Shown: positions 1 through 5,442 of the stretch, in pieces
How positions within the stretch are numbered: position 1 is the first letter of the stretch
How the letters are laid out: every line of letters starts with the position of its first letter
Origin: Terriglobales bacterium
GTDB taxonomy: Bacteria > Acidobacteriota > Terriglobia > Terriglobales > Acidobacteriaceae
Direction: 5' to 3'
Assembly (NCBI GenBank): GCA_019241735.1
Contig: JAFAWN010000130.1
Coordinates: forward strand, 1-6,557
DNA length: 6,557 bases
Position numbers and translations under genes: made by a program
Notes under the pieces: model-generated
Seen by the model: the letters and a program-made list of their open reading frames with translations, nothing else
What the model was told of the DNA's origin: nothing
Databases searched by the model: none

Positions 1-263
1 TGCTCCGACCCGGTAAGGTGCATGGCCAGGCGGAGGACGGCATGGTCGTAGTGGCGCACAAGTTCTTCGAAAGCGGCGCGATTGCCGCGTTGCGCTTCGC
101 GCACCAGCATTGTGTCATCGATACGACCTATGCTTTGCCCAGCCATATGGCCCGCTAAACCAGGGTCCTGGGTTGCGTTGCTGCCTTCGGTCTGGCCGGT
201 TCTCACTCGGCGAGCAGAAGTTCCGCCCATCACCAACGATAATACGGCTGCATCGGCCGGCAT
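1..263 (-). CDS. ECF (RpoE-like) RNA polymerase sigma factor, N-terminal part, cut by window edge
   Basis: The minus-strand frame is open from the left edge to an in-frame TGA at 339-341. From the ATG at 261-263 it gives 87 residues. The last 36 (from Met52: MLVREAQRGNRAAFEELV, then RHYDHAVLRLAMHLTGSE) match the start of sigma-70 region 2 in extracytoplasmic-function sigma factors. These recruit RNA polymerase core to alternative promoters, often under control of an anti-sigma factor. Regions 2.2-2.4 and region 4 lie outside the window. The start at 263 is chosen because AAAGGACAGGAAAA sits just upstream; Met12 (230), Met40 (146) and Met52 (110) are alternatives without as good a site. About 50 residues of polar, probably flexible sequence precede region 2, which is long for this family. 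It lies 271 bases downstream of rplI on the same strand. Family call is confident; the regulon cannot be told. Confidence 0.85.
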   Translation of the reverse strand, partial: MPADAAVLSLVMGGTSARRVRTGQTEGSNATQDPGLAGHMAGQSIGRIDDTMLVREAQRGNRAAFEELVRHYDHAVLRLAMHLTGSE

Positions 264-268
264 AATTT

Positions 269-279
269 TCCTGTCCTTT
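269..279 (-). promoter_or_regulatory. Ribosome-binding site deciding the sigma factor start
   Basis: On the minus strand the bases before the ATG at 263 read AAAGGACAGGAAAATT. This gives two overlapping AGGA cores, ending about 10 and 5 bases from the start codon. The internal Met codons at 230, 146 and 110 lack a comparable site, so this favours the longer N-terminus. Confidence 0.6.
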
Positions 280-401
280 AAGAAACCGGGCGCCATAGCC
301 GTTCTTCCCGGTGGCGTAACTTTAGACGCCGGAGCAGGTCAATAGTAAGCAGGATTGTAGTGCCAGCGGACAGGACGAATATTGCAGTCCGAACATCGAG
401 G

Positions 402-424
402 AAACCGTGATGATACTACGGTTT
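402..424. repeat. Inverted repeat between rplI and the sigma factor gene
   Basis: AAACCGT (402-408) and ACGGTTT (418-424) form a perfect 7-bp stem around a 9-base loop. On the minus strand the stem is followed by CCTCGATG rather than a run of T, so it is not a textbook intrinsic terminator. It could be a weak terminator for the ribosomal protein operon, an mRNA hairpin in the sigma leader, or a protein-binding site. The neighbouring GGTTCC at 428-433 could pair with GGAAACC at 400-406 with a bulge, giving a competing fold. Confidence 0.4.
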
Positions 425-534
425 GGCGGTTCCTAACGGGGACGCGATTTGCCTGTCTGGGAGCAATGAAAGTTGGGTTTTCGACCTTTCCGCACGGATT
501 CGCGAAGGGAATTCAGCGCGGCGATGGTCTTGGG

Positions 535-990
535 TTAGGACTCGGCCTCTTCTTTTTCGATGACTACTTTGAGGTGCGTAGTCACCTCTTTATGCAGTTT
601 GATCGGGACCGCAAACTCCCCCAGGCTCTTGAGCGGCTCGTGAATCTGTATTTTGCGACGATCGATTTCGAAACCTTTCTTCGCCAGTGCGTCGGCGATA
701 TCGCCGGACGTCACCGAACCGAAAAGCTGCTCATTCTCGCCAGAGCGCCGCTGGAACGATACTGAAACGCCTTCGAACTGCTTGGCCAGAGCCTCGGCTC
801 CTGCTTTTTCTTTGGCCGAACGCCGGACGGTTGCCGCCTTCATCTGCTCAATCACCGACTTATTTGCAGCCGACGCTTCGATGGCGAGCTTGCGTGGTAG
901 CAGGAAATTGCGGCCGTATCCCTCCGCGACCTTGACCACATCTCCGCGCGATCCCAGCTTGGCGACGTCTTCCTTCAGAATGACTTCCAT
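535..990 (-). CDS. rplI: Large-subunit ribosomal protein bL9
   Basis: Binds 23S rRNA near the L1 stalk base and extends across the 50S surface; in E. coli it affects reading-frame maintenance. The 151 residues match the usual length of about 148-150. The N-terminal domain shows the family start MEVILKEDVAKLGSRGD, with the RNA-binding GYGRNFLLPRKLA at about 24-36. A long charged linker helix follows (about 41-73), then the C-terminal domain (about 74-148), which includes LFGSVTSGDIADAL at 89-102. The ATG start has GGAGG 7 bases upstream. It is the last gene of the ribosomal run, 42 bases after rpsR and probably on the same transcript. In many bacteria dnaB follows rplI; here an ECF sigma gene does. 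Nothing is broken or missing. Confidence 0.97.
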   Translation of the reverse strand: MEVILKEDVAKLGSRGDVVKVAEGYGRNFLLPRKLAIEASAANKSVIEQMKAATVRRSAKEKAGAEALAKQFEGVSVSFQRRSGENEQLFGSVTSGDIADALAKKGFEIDRRKIQIHEPLKSLGEFAVPIKLHKEVTTHLKVVIEKEEAES

Positions 991-1032
991 CCAAATGCCT
1001 CCGTTCCAATATTGTGCTTGCGGTAGCGCGGG

Positions 1033-1395
1033 CTACGATGCACGGCCAGCGAATGGGAGCAACGCAATGTTTCGCGCCTGCTTGATCGCGGACGACAACC
1101 GTCGCTGGTGCGGGGTGCAAACACCAGTTAGGCGCCGGGGAACGATTTTCCCGCTCTCGGCCACAAAGCCGGCGAGCAGCCGGACGTCCTTGTAGTTGAT
1201 GGCCTCAATCTTCTCGGTGCAGAACTTGCACACTTTCTTGCGGCGAAAGTATTTACGTCCGCCTTCCCGGCCGCCTCCGCCGGGTCCGCCGGGACGGGAG
1301 GAGGGGCGGCGCTCTCCGCGGTCGCCTCCATGAGGGCGGTCGCCGCCGGATGAGCGTTCGGTGGTCGTCGGTGCTGGTCTAGTTTCGTCAGGCAT
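1033..1395 (-). CDS. rpsR: Small-subunit ribosomal protein bS18, zinc-binding form with long Gly/Arg-rich N-terminus
   Basis: bS18 pairs with bS6 on the central domain (platform) of 16S rRNA. The conserved core is about residues 48-116, including YKDVRLLAGFV, GKIVPRRLTG and the terminal ARNIALLPF. Cys56-x2-Cys59 (VCKFCTEK) and Cys93-x2-His96 (VCTPHQ) form an apparent zinc site, the 'C+' version of the protein. Typical bS18 has about 75-90 residues; this has 120 because of an N-terminal extension (about 1-47) rich in Gly, Arg, Pro and Ser, with repeated GGDR/GER units, which is probably disordered. The start is well supported: it is the only Met in the frame, and AAGGAG lies 4 bases upstream. 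It sits 30 bases after rpsF, the usual S6-S18-L9 order. Confidence 0.96.
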   Translation of the reverse strand: MPDETRPAPTTTERSSGGDRPHGGDRGERRPSSRPGGPGGGGREGGRKYFRRKKVCKFCTEKIEAINYKDVRLLAGFVAESGKIVPRRLTGVCTPHQRRLSSAIKQARNIALLPFAGRAS

Positions 1396-1398
1396 GAT

Positions 1399-1405
1399 GC
1401 TCCTT
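1399..1405 (-). promoter_or_regulatory. Shine-Dalgarno site supporting the extended rpsR start
   Basis: Minus-strand AAGGAGC lies 3-4 bases before the ATG at 1393-1395. It matters because it shows that the unusual Gly/Arg-rich N-terminal extension of bS18 is probably translated and not an annotation artefact. Confidence 0.7.
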
Positions 1406-1425
1406 AATCTCTAAAAATTTGACTC

Positions 1426-1836
1426 TTATACCGTCACCGGCGCGGCGTTTTCGCCAGCGGGTTCGGGCGAGGCTGGAGCCGCTGCTTGCGTAGCGGCTTT
1501 CCGGCGTGCATCTTTAATCGCCTTGATTTTATCCAGGCGCTTCTGTTCCTCATCGATCCGGACAGTCAGAAACTTGATCACGGGTTCGGTGACCCGAAGC
1601 CTGCGCTCAAGTTCGTGGATCAAGCCACCGCTGCCCTCGACCGTCAAAAGCATGTAGAGCCCATCGTGAAAACGACGAACGGTGTAGGCCAGTCGCCGCT
1701 TGCCCATCTTCTCCATGCTTTTCACCTCGCCGCCCGAGGAAGTCACAGCGGTCTGCAAGGTGGATATCAATTTGTCCTGGTCCTCTTCGGTCATGTCAGG
1801 CCGGACAATAAACATCAGTTCATACGTACGGTTCAT
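1426..1836 (-). CDS. rpsF: Small-subunit ribosomal protein bS6 with Ala/Pro-rich C-terminal tail
   Basis: bS6 forms a heterodimer with bS18 and binds 16S rRNA in the platform. The core (about 1-96) is a ferredoxin-like fold with the family start MNRTYELMFIVRPD, then GKRRLAYTVRRFHDGLY (45-61) and the motif RRLRVTEPVIKFLTVR (78-93). A basic helical stretch (about 97-113) leads into a low-complexity tail of Ala, Pro and Glu (about 114-136). At 136 residues it is longer than the usual 95-110 for short forms, though C-terminal tails are variable in this family. GGAG lies 5 bases before the ATG. It follows pth by 22 bases and precedes rpsR by 30, so co-transcription is likely. The gap before it is too short for a separate leader. 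Confidence 0.96.
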   Translation of the reverse strand: MNRTYELMFIVRPDMTEEDQDKLISTLQTAVTSSGGEVKSMEKMGKRRLAYTVRRFHDGLYMLLTVEGSGGLIHELERRLRVTEPVIKFLTVRIDEEQKRLDKIKAIKDARRKAATQAAAPASPEPAGENAAPVTV

Positions 1837-1858
1837 GATTTCTCCAACTTTCTCCAGG

Positions 1859-2443
1859 TCACTCTATCTCGTCCTCATTCTTACGATTAAAACGGTTCAT
1901 GGCTGCTGCAGGGCCTTCGGTCAAAATCGCTTTCACTGCGTACCATGCAACGTCCAATTCCTCACTGACCGTGGGCCACCGCGACTTAGGAAATGGAGAC
2001 AATAAATATCCCATTCCATCGGTCACCTTTCGATCGGGCGAAACTCCCAGGCGGATCCGCAAGAAATCCTGGGTACCGAGGGCACCAATCACTGATTCCA
2101 CCCCGTGATGGCCGGCCGGCCCCCGCCGCTTATGGATCCGTACTGATCCCAGCGGGAAATCCAGTTCGTCATGGATCACGATCAAATCTTTTTCCGTGGC
2201 AATCGCATGTTCGGCAACCAGCTCGCGTACGGCGATACCGCTGAGGTTCATGAACGTTTCTGGCTTTGCGAGCAGGACTGCTTCGGATTCAACCAATCCC
2301 CGGCCAGTAAGAGCGCGGCAATGACGGTTCCGGACCTCGATTCCATATTCGCTGGCTACCCGGTCAATTGCCAGAAAGCCCATGTTGTGCGGCGTGAACT
2401 GATACTCAATCCCCGGATTGCCCAGCCCAACAATAAGCTTCAC
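1859..2443 (-). CDS. pth: Peptidyl-tRNA hydrolase
   Basis: Cleaves the ester bond of peptidyl-tRNAs released by stalled ribosomes, recycling tRNA in the cytoplasm. The 194 residues match the usual length of the bacterial Pth1 family. Signatures: LIVGLGNPG at 3-11 (Asn9), catalytic His19 in FTPHNMGF, Asn66 in KPETFMNLSG, Asp92 in IVIHDELDFPLG, and His112 in GPAGHHGVES. The residue after His112 is His, where E. coli Pth has Asn114 in GHNG; this position varies in the family, so activity is still expected. The start codon is GTG (2441-2443), followed directly by the conserved KLIVGLGNPG. Its Shine-Dalgarno is weak (GAAAG), and the gene begins 26 bases after the rplY stop, so translation may be coupled. 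Pth next to rplY is a common bacterial pairing. Confidence 0.97.
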   Translation of the reverse strand: MKLIVGLGNPGIEYQFTPHNMGFLAIDRVASEYGIEVRNRHCRALTGRGLVESEAVLLAKPETFMNLSGIAVRELVAEHAIATEKDLIVIHDELDFPLGSVRIHKRRGPAGHHGVESVIGALGTQDFLRIRLGVSPDRKVTDGMGYLLSPFPKSRWPTVSEELDVAWYAVKAILTEGPAAAMNRFNRKNEDEIE

Positions 2444-2469
2444 GCGCTTTCAACCGCGGCCAGGGGCGA

Positions 2470-3207
2470 TCACTTCTTCTCTTTCTCTTTCTTCTCTGGC
2501 TTCTCACCACCCTTGGCAGGGGCGGCCGCGCCCTCTTCACCCTCAACTTCCTGCTTGCCCTTCTTGATGACTTCGGGTTCGGCAGCGGCAGCGCCGGCCT
2601 CAGCCGCCGTGGCTTCAGGAGTGGCTGCTACCTCTTCCTTCACGGTGGTGATGTGAGCGACGGGCTGATTCCCGTCCGTCAGAAACTTTAATTTGTCCCC
2701 ATGAGGAAGATCGGAAACGCGCAACACTTTGCCAAAAACCAGTTCACTCACGTCAGCTTCAATGGCTGCGGGGATATCTCCCGGCAAACATTCAATCTCC
2801 ACTTCGCGCAAGACTTGCTCCAGAATGCCGCCTTGTTGCTTCACTCCGGCAGATTCTCCGGTAAGCACAATCGGGACCTCGACCTTTAACCTGCGATCCA
2901 TGGCAATGCGCTTCAAATCAATATGCAGAAGAGCGCCTTTTATAGGCTCATACTGCCAATCTACAATCATCGCCTTAAGGCGCTCACCGCCGTCCAGAGC
3001 GAGATCAAAAATCGTGTTGTAGCCAGTCTGCGAGTGCAGTATGCGCGACACCTGGCGCGGATCGAGGCTGAGGGAAACCGCTTCCTTACCCGCCCCGTAG
3101 AGCACGGCTGGAACTTTGCCGCCGCGACGAACGCGGCGCGCGTCATTTTTGTTCCCCGGAGTGCGGGGCTGCGATTCCAGGACATTATTTTCGGTTGCAG
3201 TTGCCAT
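2470..3207 (-). CDS. rplY: Large-subunit ribosomal protein bL25, Ctc/TL5 type with Lys/Glu-rich tail
   Basis: Binds 5S rRNA in the central protuberance; the two-domain version is the general stress protein Ctc of Bacillus and TL5 of Thermus. The N-terminal 5S-binding domain (about 8-100) includes GKVPAVLYGAG (30-40), a TGYNTIFDL segment (61-69) and HIDLKRI (95-101). The C-terminal beta domain (about 103-190) includes KVEVPIVLTGESAGVK and the segment CLPGDIPAAIEADVSEL (140-156). Residues from about 191 form a low-complexity tail: Ala/Glu-rich, then ending in Lys/Glu runs (EKPEKKEKEKK). The tail makes a purine-rich coding strand near 2470-2515. Length is 245, longer than the usual roughly 200-220. 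AAAGGAAAG is well placed before the ATG. It lies 12 bases after prs. Confidence 0.96.
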   Translation of the reverse strand: MATATENNVLESQPRTPGNKNDARRVRRGGKVPAVLYGAGKEAVSLSLDPRQVSRILHSQTGYNTIFDLALDGGERLKAMIVDWQYEPIKGALLHIDLKRIAMDRRLKVEVPIVLTGESAGVKQQGGILEQVLREVEIECLPGDIPAAIEADVSELVFGKVLRVSDLPHGDKLKFLTDGNQPVAHITTVKEEVAATPEATAAEAGAAAAEPEVIKKGKQEVEGEEGAAAPAKGGEKPEKKEKEKK

Positions 3208-3219
3208 AAGTGCTTTCCT

Positions 3220-4245
3220 TTACAAAAATAATTTGCTCACCGAGGTCTCTTCGTGGATTGATTGAATAGCGCGCCCAATCAATCCCGCGACAGAGCGGAC
3301 GGTAATCTTGGGTTCGTTCTTAGCTTCCGCACTGAGCGGGATGGTATCGGTGACAACCACTTCTCTAATACAGGACCTTGCAATGTTTTCCACCGCCGGG
3401 CCGGACAGCACCGGATGCGAGCAGCAGGCGTAAACATCAGCTGCTCCATTTTCCATCAATGCGGTTGCAGTTTTTACCAGGGTGCCCGCGGTATCGATCA
3501 AGTCGTCAATCACCAGGCAGGTGCGGCCTTCCACGTCGCCGATAACGTGCATGATTTCGGCCACATTGGCTTCAACCCGCCGCTTATCCATAATGGCGAG
3601 AGCGGCATCCACCTTCTTGGCGAAGAACCGTGCGCGTTCGACGCCCCCAGCATCAGGCGAAACCACGGTAAGGTTTGGCAGGTTCATGCGCTTGAAGTAA
3701 TCGACCAGCACCGGGGACGCGAACAGATGATCTACCGGAATGTTGAAGAAGCCCTGCAATTGAGGGGCATGCAGGTCCACAATCAGGGCCCGGTCGGCTC
3801 CGGCTGTGGTTAAAAGATCTGCCACCAGCTTGGAGGAAATCGGTACCCGCGGCTTATCTTTACGGTCTTGACGCGCATACCCAAAATACGGAATAACCGC
3901 CGTGATGCGCCGCGCGGACGCCCGCTTGAGGGCATCCATCATCAGCAACAACTCCATCAAGTGCTCATCCACCGGACGACTGGTGGGCTGGATGACAAAC
4001 ACATCGGCGCCACGGACATTTTCCTGTATCTGAACATAAGCTTCACCATCTTTGAACCGGCTGACGCATGCCTGCCCGCGCGTCAATCCAAGAAAGGAGC
4101 AGACGTCATCAGCCAGCCGTTCATTGGCATTGCCGCTGAAGATTTTGAGCTTATCGTCCATGCGAGCACGATGGGGCTTCCGCTCAAGCTTCTCCTCAGC
4201 GCCAGACTGCATCTTTTTTTCCGTGGCGGTCGCAAGCGTTGCCAT
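3220..4245 (-). CDS. prs: Ribose-phosphate pyrophosphokinase (PRPP synthetase)
   Basis: Transfers pyrophosphate from ATP to ribose 5-phosphate, giving PRPP for purine, pyrimidine, NAD, His and Trp synthesis. The catalytic-loop region VIPYFGYARQDRKDKPR lies at 117-133, with Lys and Arg residues of the flexible loop. Other signatures are VDLHAPQLQGFF (156-167), VVSPDAGGVERARFFA (194-209) and the PRPP-binding VIDDLIDTAGT (245-255). The usual length is about 310-320. This frame has 341 because of a charged N-terminal stretch of about 29 residues before MDDKLKIFSG. Starts are ambiguous: ATG at 4245 (weak GAGAG upstream), ATG at 4212 (GGA in an A-rich context) or ATG at 4161, which would give 313 residues but has no clear ribosome site. 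It begins 28 bases after the tRNA-Gln and may share its transcript. Confidence 0.96.
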   Translation of the reverse strand: MATLATATEKKMQSGAEEKLERKPHRARMDDKLKIFSGNANERLADDVCSFLGLTRGQACVSRFKDGEAYVQIQENVRGADVFVIQPTSRPVDEHLMELLLMMDALKRASARRITAVIPYFGYARQDRKDKPRVPISSKLVADLLTTAGADRALIVDLHAPQLQGFFNIPVDHLFASPVLVDYFKRMNLPNLTVVSPDAGGVERARFFAKKVDAALAIMDKRRVEANVAEIMHVIGDVEGRTCLVIDDLIDTAGTLVKTATALMENGAADVYACCSHPVLSGPAVENIARSCIREVVVTDTIPLSAEAKNEPKITVRSVAGLIGRAIQSIHEETSVSKLFL

Positions 4246-4273
4246 AGTGAGCTCTCAGTCGAAATTACTTTTC

Positions 4274-4347
4274 TGGCTGGGCCGCTAGGATTCGAACCTA
4301 GACAAAGTGCTCCAAAGGCACTTGACCTACCATTAGTCGACGGCCCA
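4274..4347 (-). tRNA. tRNA-Gln (anticodon TTG), CCA encoded
   Basis: The minus strand folds into a complete cloverleaf. The acceptor stem TGGGCCG/CGGCCCA is a perfect 7 bp. The D-arm contains TAATGGTAG. The anticodon stem AGTGC/GCACT encloses the loop CTTTGGA with anticodon TTG, which reads CAA. The T-arm is CTAGG-TTCGAAT-CCTAG. The discriminator is G, and the 3' CCA is encoded at 4274-4276. The TTG anticodon, with a U-A first pair and G discriminator, fits glutamine. It lies in the same direction between ispE (69 bases upstream) and prs (28 bases downstream), so it may be cut out of a longer transcript as well as expressed from its own promoter. No sign of decay. Confidence 0.97.
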
Positions 4348-4373
4348 ATCCTGATTCCAGTTCTGCGATCTGG

Positions 4374-4379
4374 ATTGTA
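4374..4379 (-). promoter_or_regulatory. Possible -10 box for tRNA-Gln and prs
   Basis: Minus-strand TACAAT lies about 26 bases before the mature tRNA 5' end, a plausible distance for a short processed leader. No good -35 is seen; the best candidates at 17-18 bp are TTCGAG or TTTCGA, which match TTGACA poorly. The surrounding CACTACAATCC also occurs exactly upstream of the sigma factor gene. Confidence 0.3.
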
Positions 4380-4381
4380 GT

Positions 4382-4413
4382 GGGAAAACCGTTTCCCTCG
4401 AAAACAAATCGAG
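4382..4413. repeat. Two small inverted repeats in the ispE-tRNA gap
   Basis: GGGAAA (4382-4387) and TTTCCC (4392-4397) form a 6-bp stem with a 4-base loop. Directly beside it, CTCGA (4397-4401) and TCGAG (4409-4413) form a 5-bp stem with a 7-base loop; the two share base 4397. On the minus strand they follow the ispE stop, with no run of T after the stems, so termination would be weak at most. They could also affect initiation of, or processing into, the downstream tRNA. Confidence 0.35.
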
Positions 4414-4416
4414 AAA

Positions 4417-5409
4417 CTAAACCCTAAAAAATCTTTTCCAGTACTGCTGCCGCGTCAGCGTAGTTGTAAAAACTGCATCTATTCCGCGATCTTGCAAACG
4501 GACAGCAGCCGCCTTCGCCGTCTGGTGTGACCCGAAAAGCCCGTAAATCGCCGAGCCCGAGCCAGACAAAGAGGCGTACAGCGCCCCTGCCTTCTCCAGT
4601 TCACTCTTCACCTTGCGCAATTCGGGATACTTAGGAAAAACAACTTGCTGAAAGTCGTTTTCGATCCCGGTACGGACAAGGTCGAGAAATAGGGTCTCGG
4701 CCCGGCCCCTGCCTCTTTTCACAGGGACACCGGATGGAATCCTCCCAGCCTCTATTCCGGCTCCGGAAGATCCACTCAACCACTGGACCAACATGCCGCT
4801 GAACCCAGTTATTCTATCGGACGCTGCCGTGAGCGTCAATTTGGACTGCGAGTCGTCCCAGTTAATAAAGGCTTTCGGAGTAGAGATTTGAATCTTGGGG
4901 AGGGCCACTACGCATGGAATCCTCGGAAAATCCGAAAGTGGATACACTTCCTGGCCTCGTCCAACGCCAAGGACCGTGCCGCCGACTAGAAAAAGTGGAA
5001 CATCGGAGCCAACTCCGGCAGCAATTTCCAGTTTGGTCGCGGTGGGCAGGCTCTGGTGAATTTCAGATTCAAGTGCGAGTAGTGCAGCCGCCGCATTGCC
5101 GGAGGCCCCGCCAAGACCCCCCTGTACCGGAAGCCGCTTCTCGATTTCGATGACGACACGGCCGCGAAACCGAAGCCGGCTCCGCGCAAGTTCCATAATC
5201 CTGTAGCAGGTGTTGGTTTCGTTCTTGGGAACTCGCGTATCGTGGCAACGGATATCAATCCCCGTGCCGCGGATTACTTGCACGCGAATGACATCGTGCA
5301 GCGCGATGGTCTGATAGACGGTGTGAAGCTCGTGGAAGCCGTCGGAGCGAGGCGCGCCAATGCAGAGCCCAAGATTAATCTTGGCGAACGATCGGACGGC
5401 GACGGACAT
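4417..5409 (-). CDS. ispE: 4-diphosphocytidyl-2-C-methyl-D-erythritol kinase
   Basis: Phosphorylates the 2-hydroxyl of CDP-methylerythritol with ATP, a middle step of the MEP isoprenoid pathway in the cytoplasm. It is a GHMP kinase: motif 1 is VRSFAKINLGL (5-15) with Lys10; the ATP loop is LPVQGGLGGASGNAAAAL (93-110); catalytic Asp136 is in GVGSDVPLF; and the C-terminal glycine motif is ASLSGSGSAIYGLF (279-292). The ATP loop reads GASGN where most IspE proteins have GGSSD. At 330 residues it is longer than the usual 280-300, mainly from an extra Gly/Ser/Arg-rich segment at about 196-240. The ATG start is followed at once by the conserved motif, but the Shine-Dalgarno is weak. It lies 33 bases after the unknown upstream gene and precedes tRNA-Gln and prs. 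Confidence 0.94.
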   Translation of the reverse strand: MSVAVRSFAKINLGLCIGAPRSDGFHELHTVYQTIALHDVIRVQVIRGTGIDIRCHDTRVPKNETNTCYRIMELARSRLRFRGRVVIEIEKRLPVQGGLGGASGNAAAALLALESEIHQSLPTATKLEIAAGVGSDVPLFLVGGTVLGVGRGQEVYPLSDFPRIPCVVALPKIQISTPKAFINWDDSQSKLTLTAASDRITGFSGMLVQWLSGSSGAGIEAGRIPSGVPVKRGRGRAETLFLDLVRTGIENDFQQVVFPKYPELRKVKSELEKAGALYASLSGSGSAIYGLFGSHQTAKAAAVRLQDRGIDAVFTTTLTRQQYWKRFFRV

Positions 5410-5442
5410 GAAATTGGCTCGGCTTGAGGGCTACCCCCGCCG

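Larger units (their letters stand above)
264..534. other. Non-coding gap between rplI and the sigma factor gene
   Basis: No credible gene is visible in these 271 bases. Plus-strand frames running through it are parts of shadows of rplI or of the sigma factor frame. It holds the inverted repeat at 402-424 and a minus-strand TACAAT at 354-359 that could be a -10 box about 90 bases before the sigma start, with no convincing -35 at 16-18 bp. A minus-strand GGAACC at 428-433 resembles the -35 of ECF promoters, but no clear partner -10 follows. No T-rich intrinsic terminator for rplI was seen. Confidence 0.5.

Noticed and set aside
82..345. Plus-strand 87-codon open frame
   Set aside because: It lies opposite the sigma factor N-terminus, whose region 2 sequence is clear; the plus-strand product has no family character.
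653..1195. Plus-strand 180-codon frame opposite rplI and rpsR
   Set aside because: Antisense to two well-defined ribosomal protein genes and spanning their junction; no recognisable domain.
1837..1858. S6:S18-binding autoregulatory leader before rpsF
   Set aside because: Only 22 bases separate pth and rpsF, and I saw no matching hairpin there or in the adjoining pth 3' end. A structure search with the known motif model would be decisive.
2470..2515. Pyrimidine-rich plus-strand tract that looks like a simple repeat
   Set aside because: It is explained by the Lys/Glu codons (AAG, GAG, AAA) of the bL25 C-terminal tail on the minus strand.
2171..2656. Plus-strand 161-codon frame opposite pth and rplY
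   Set aside because: It spans the pth/rplY junction antisense. Its Ser/Ala-rich end is only the complement of the low-complexity bL25 tail.
3262..3813. Plus-strand 183-codon frame opposite prs
   Set aside because: Fully antisense to the conserved catalytic half of prs, with a composition typical of a shadow frame (rich in His, Cys and Asn with no motif).
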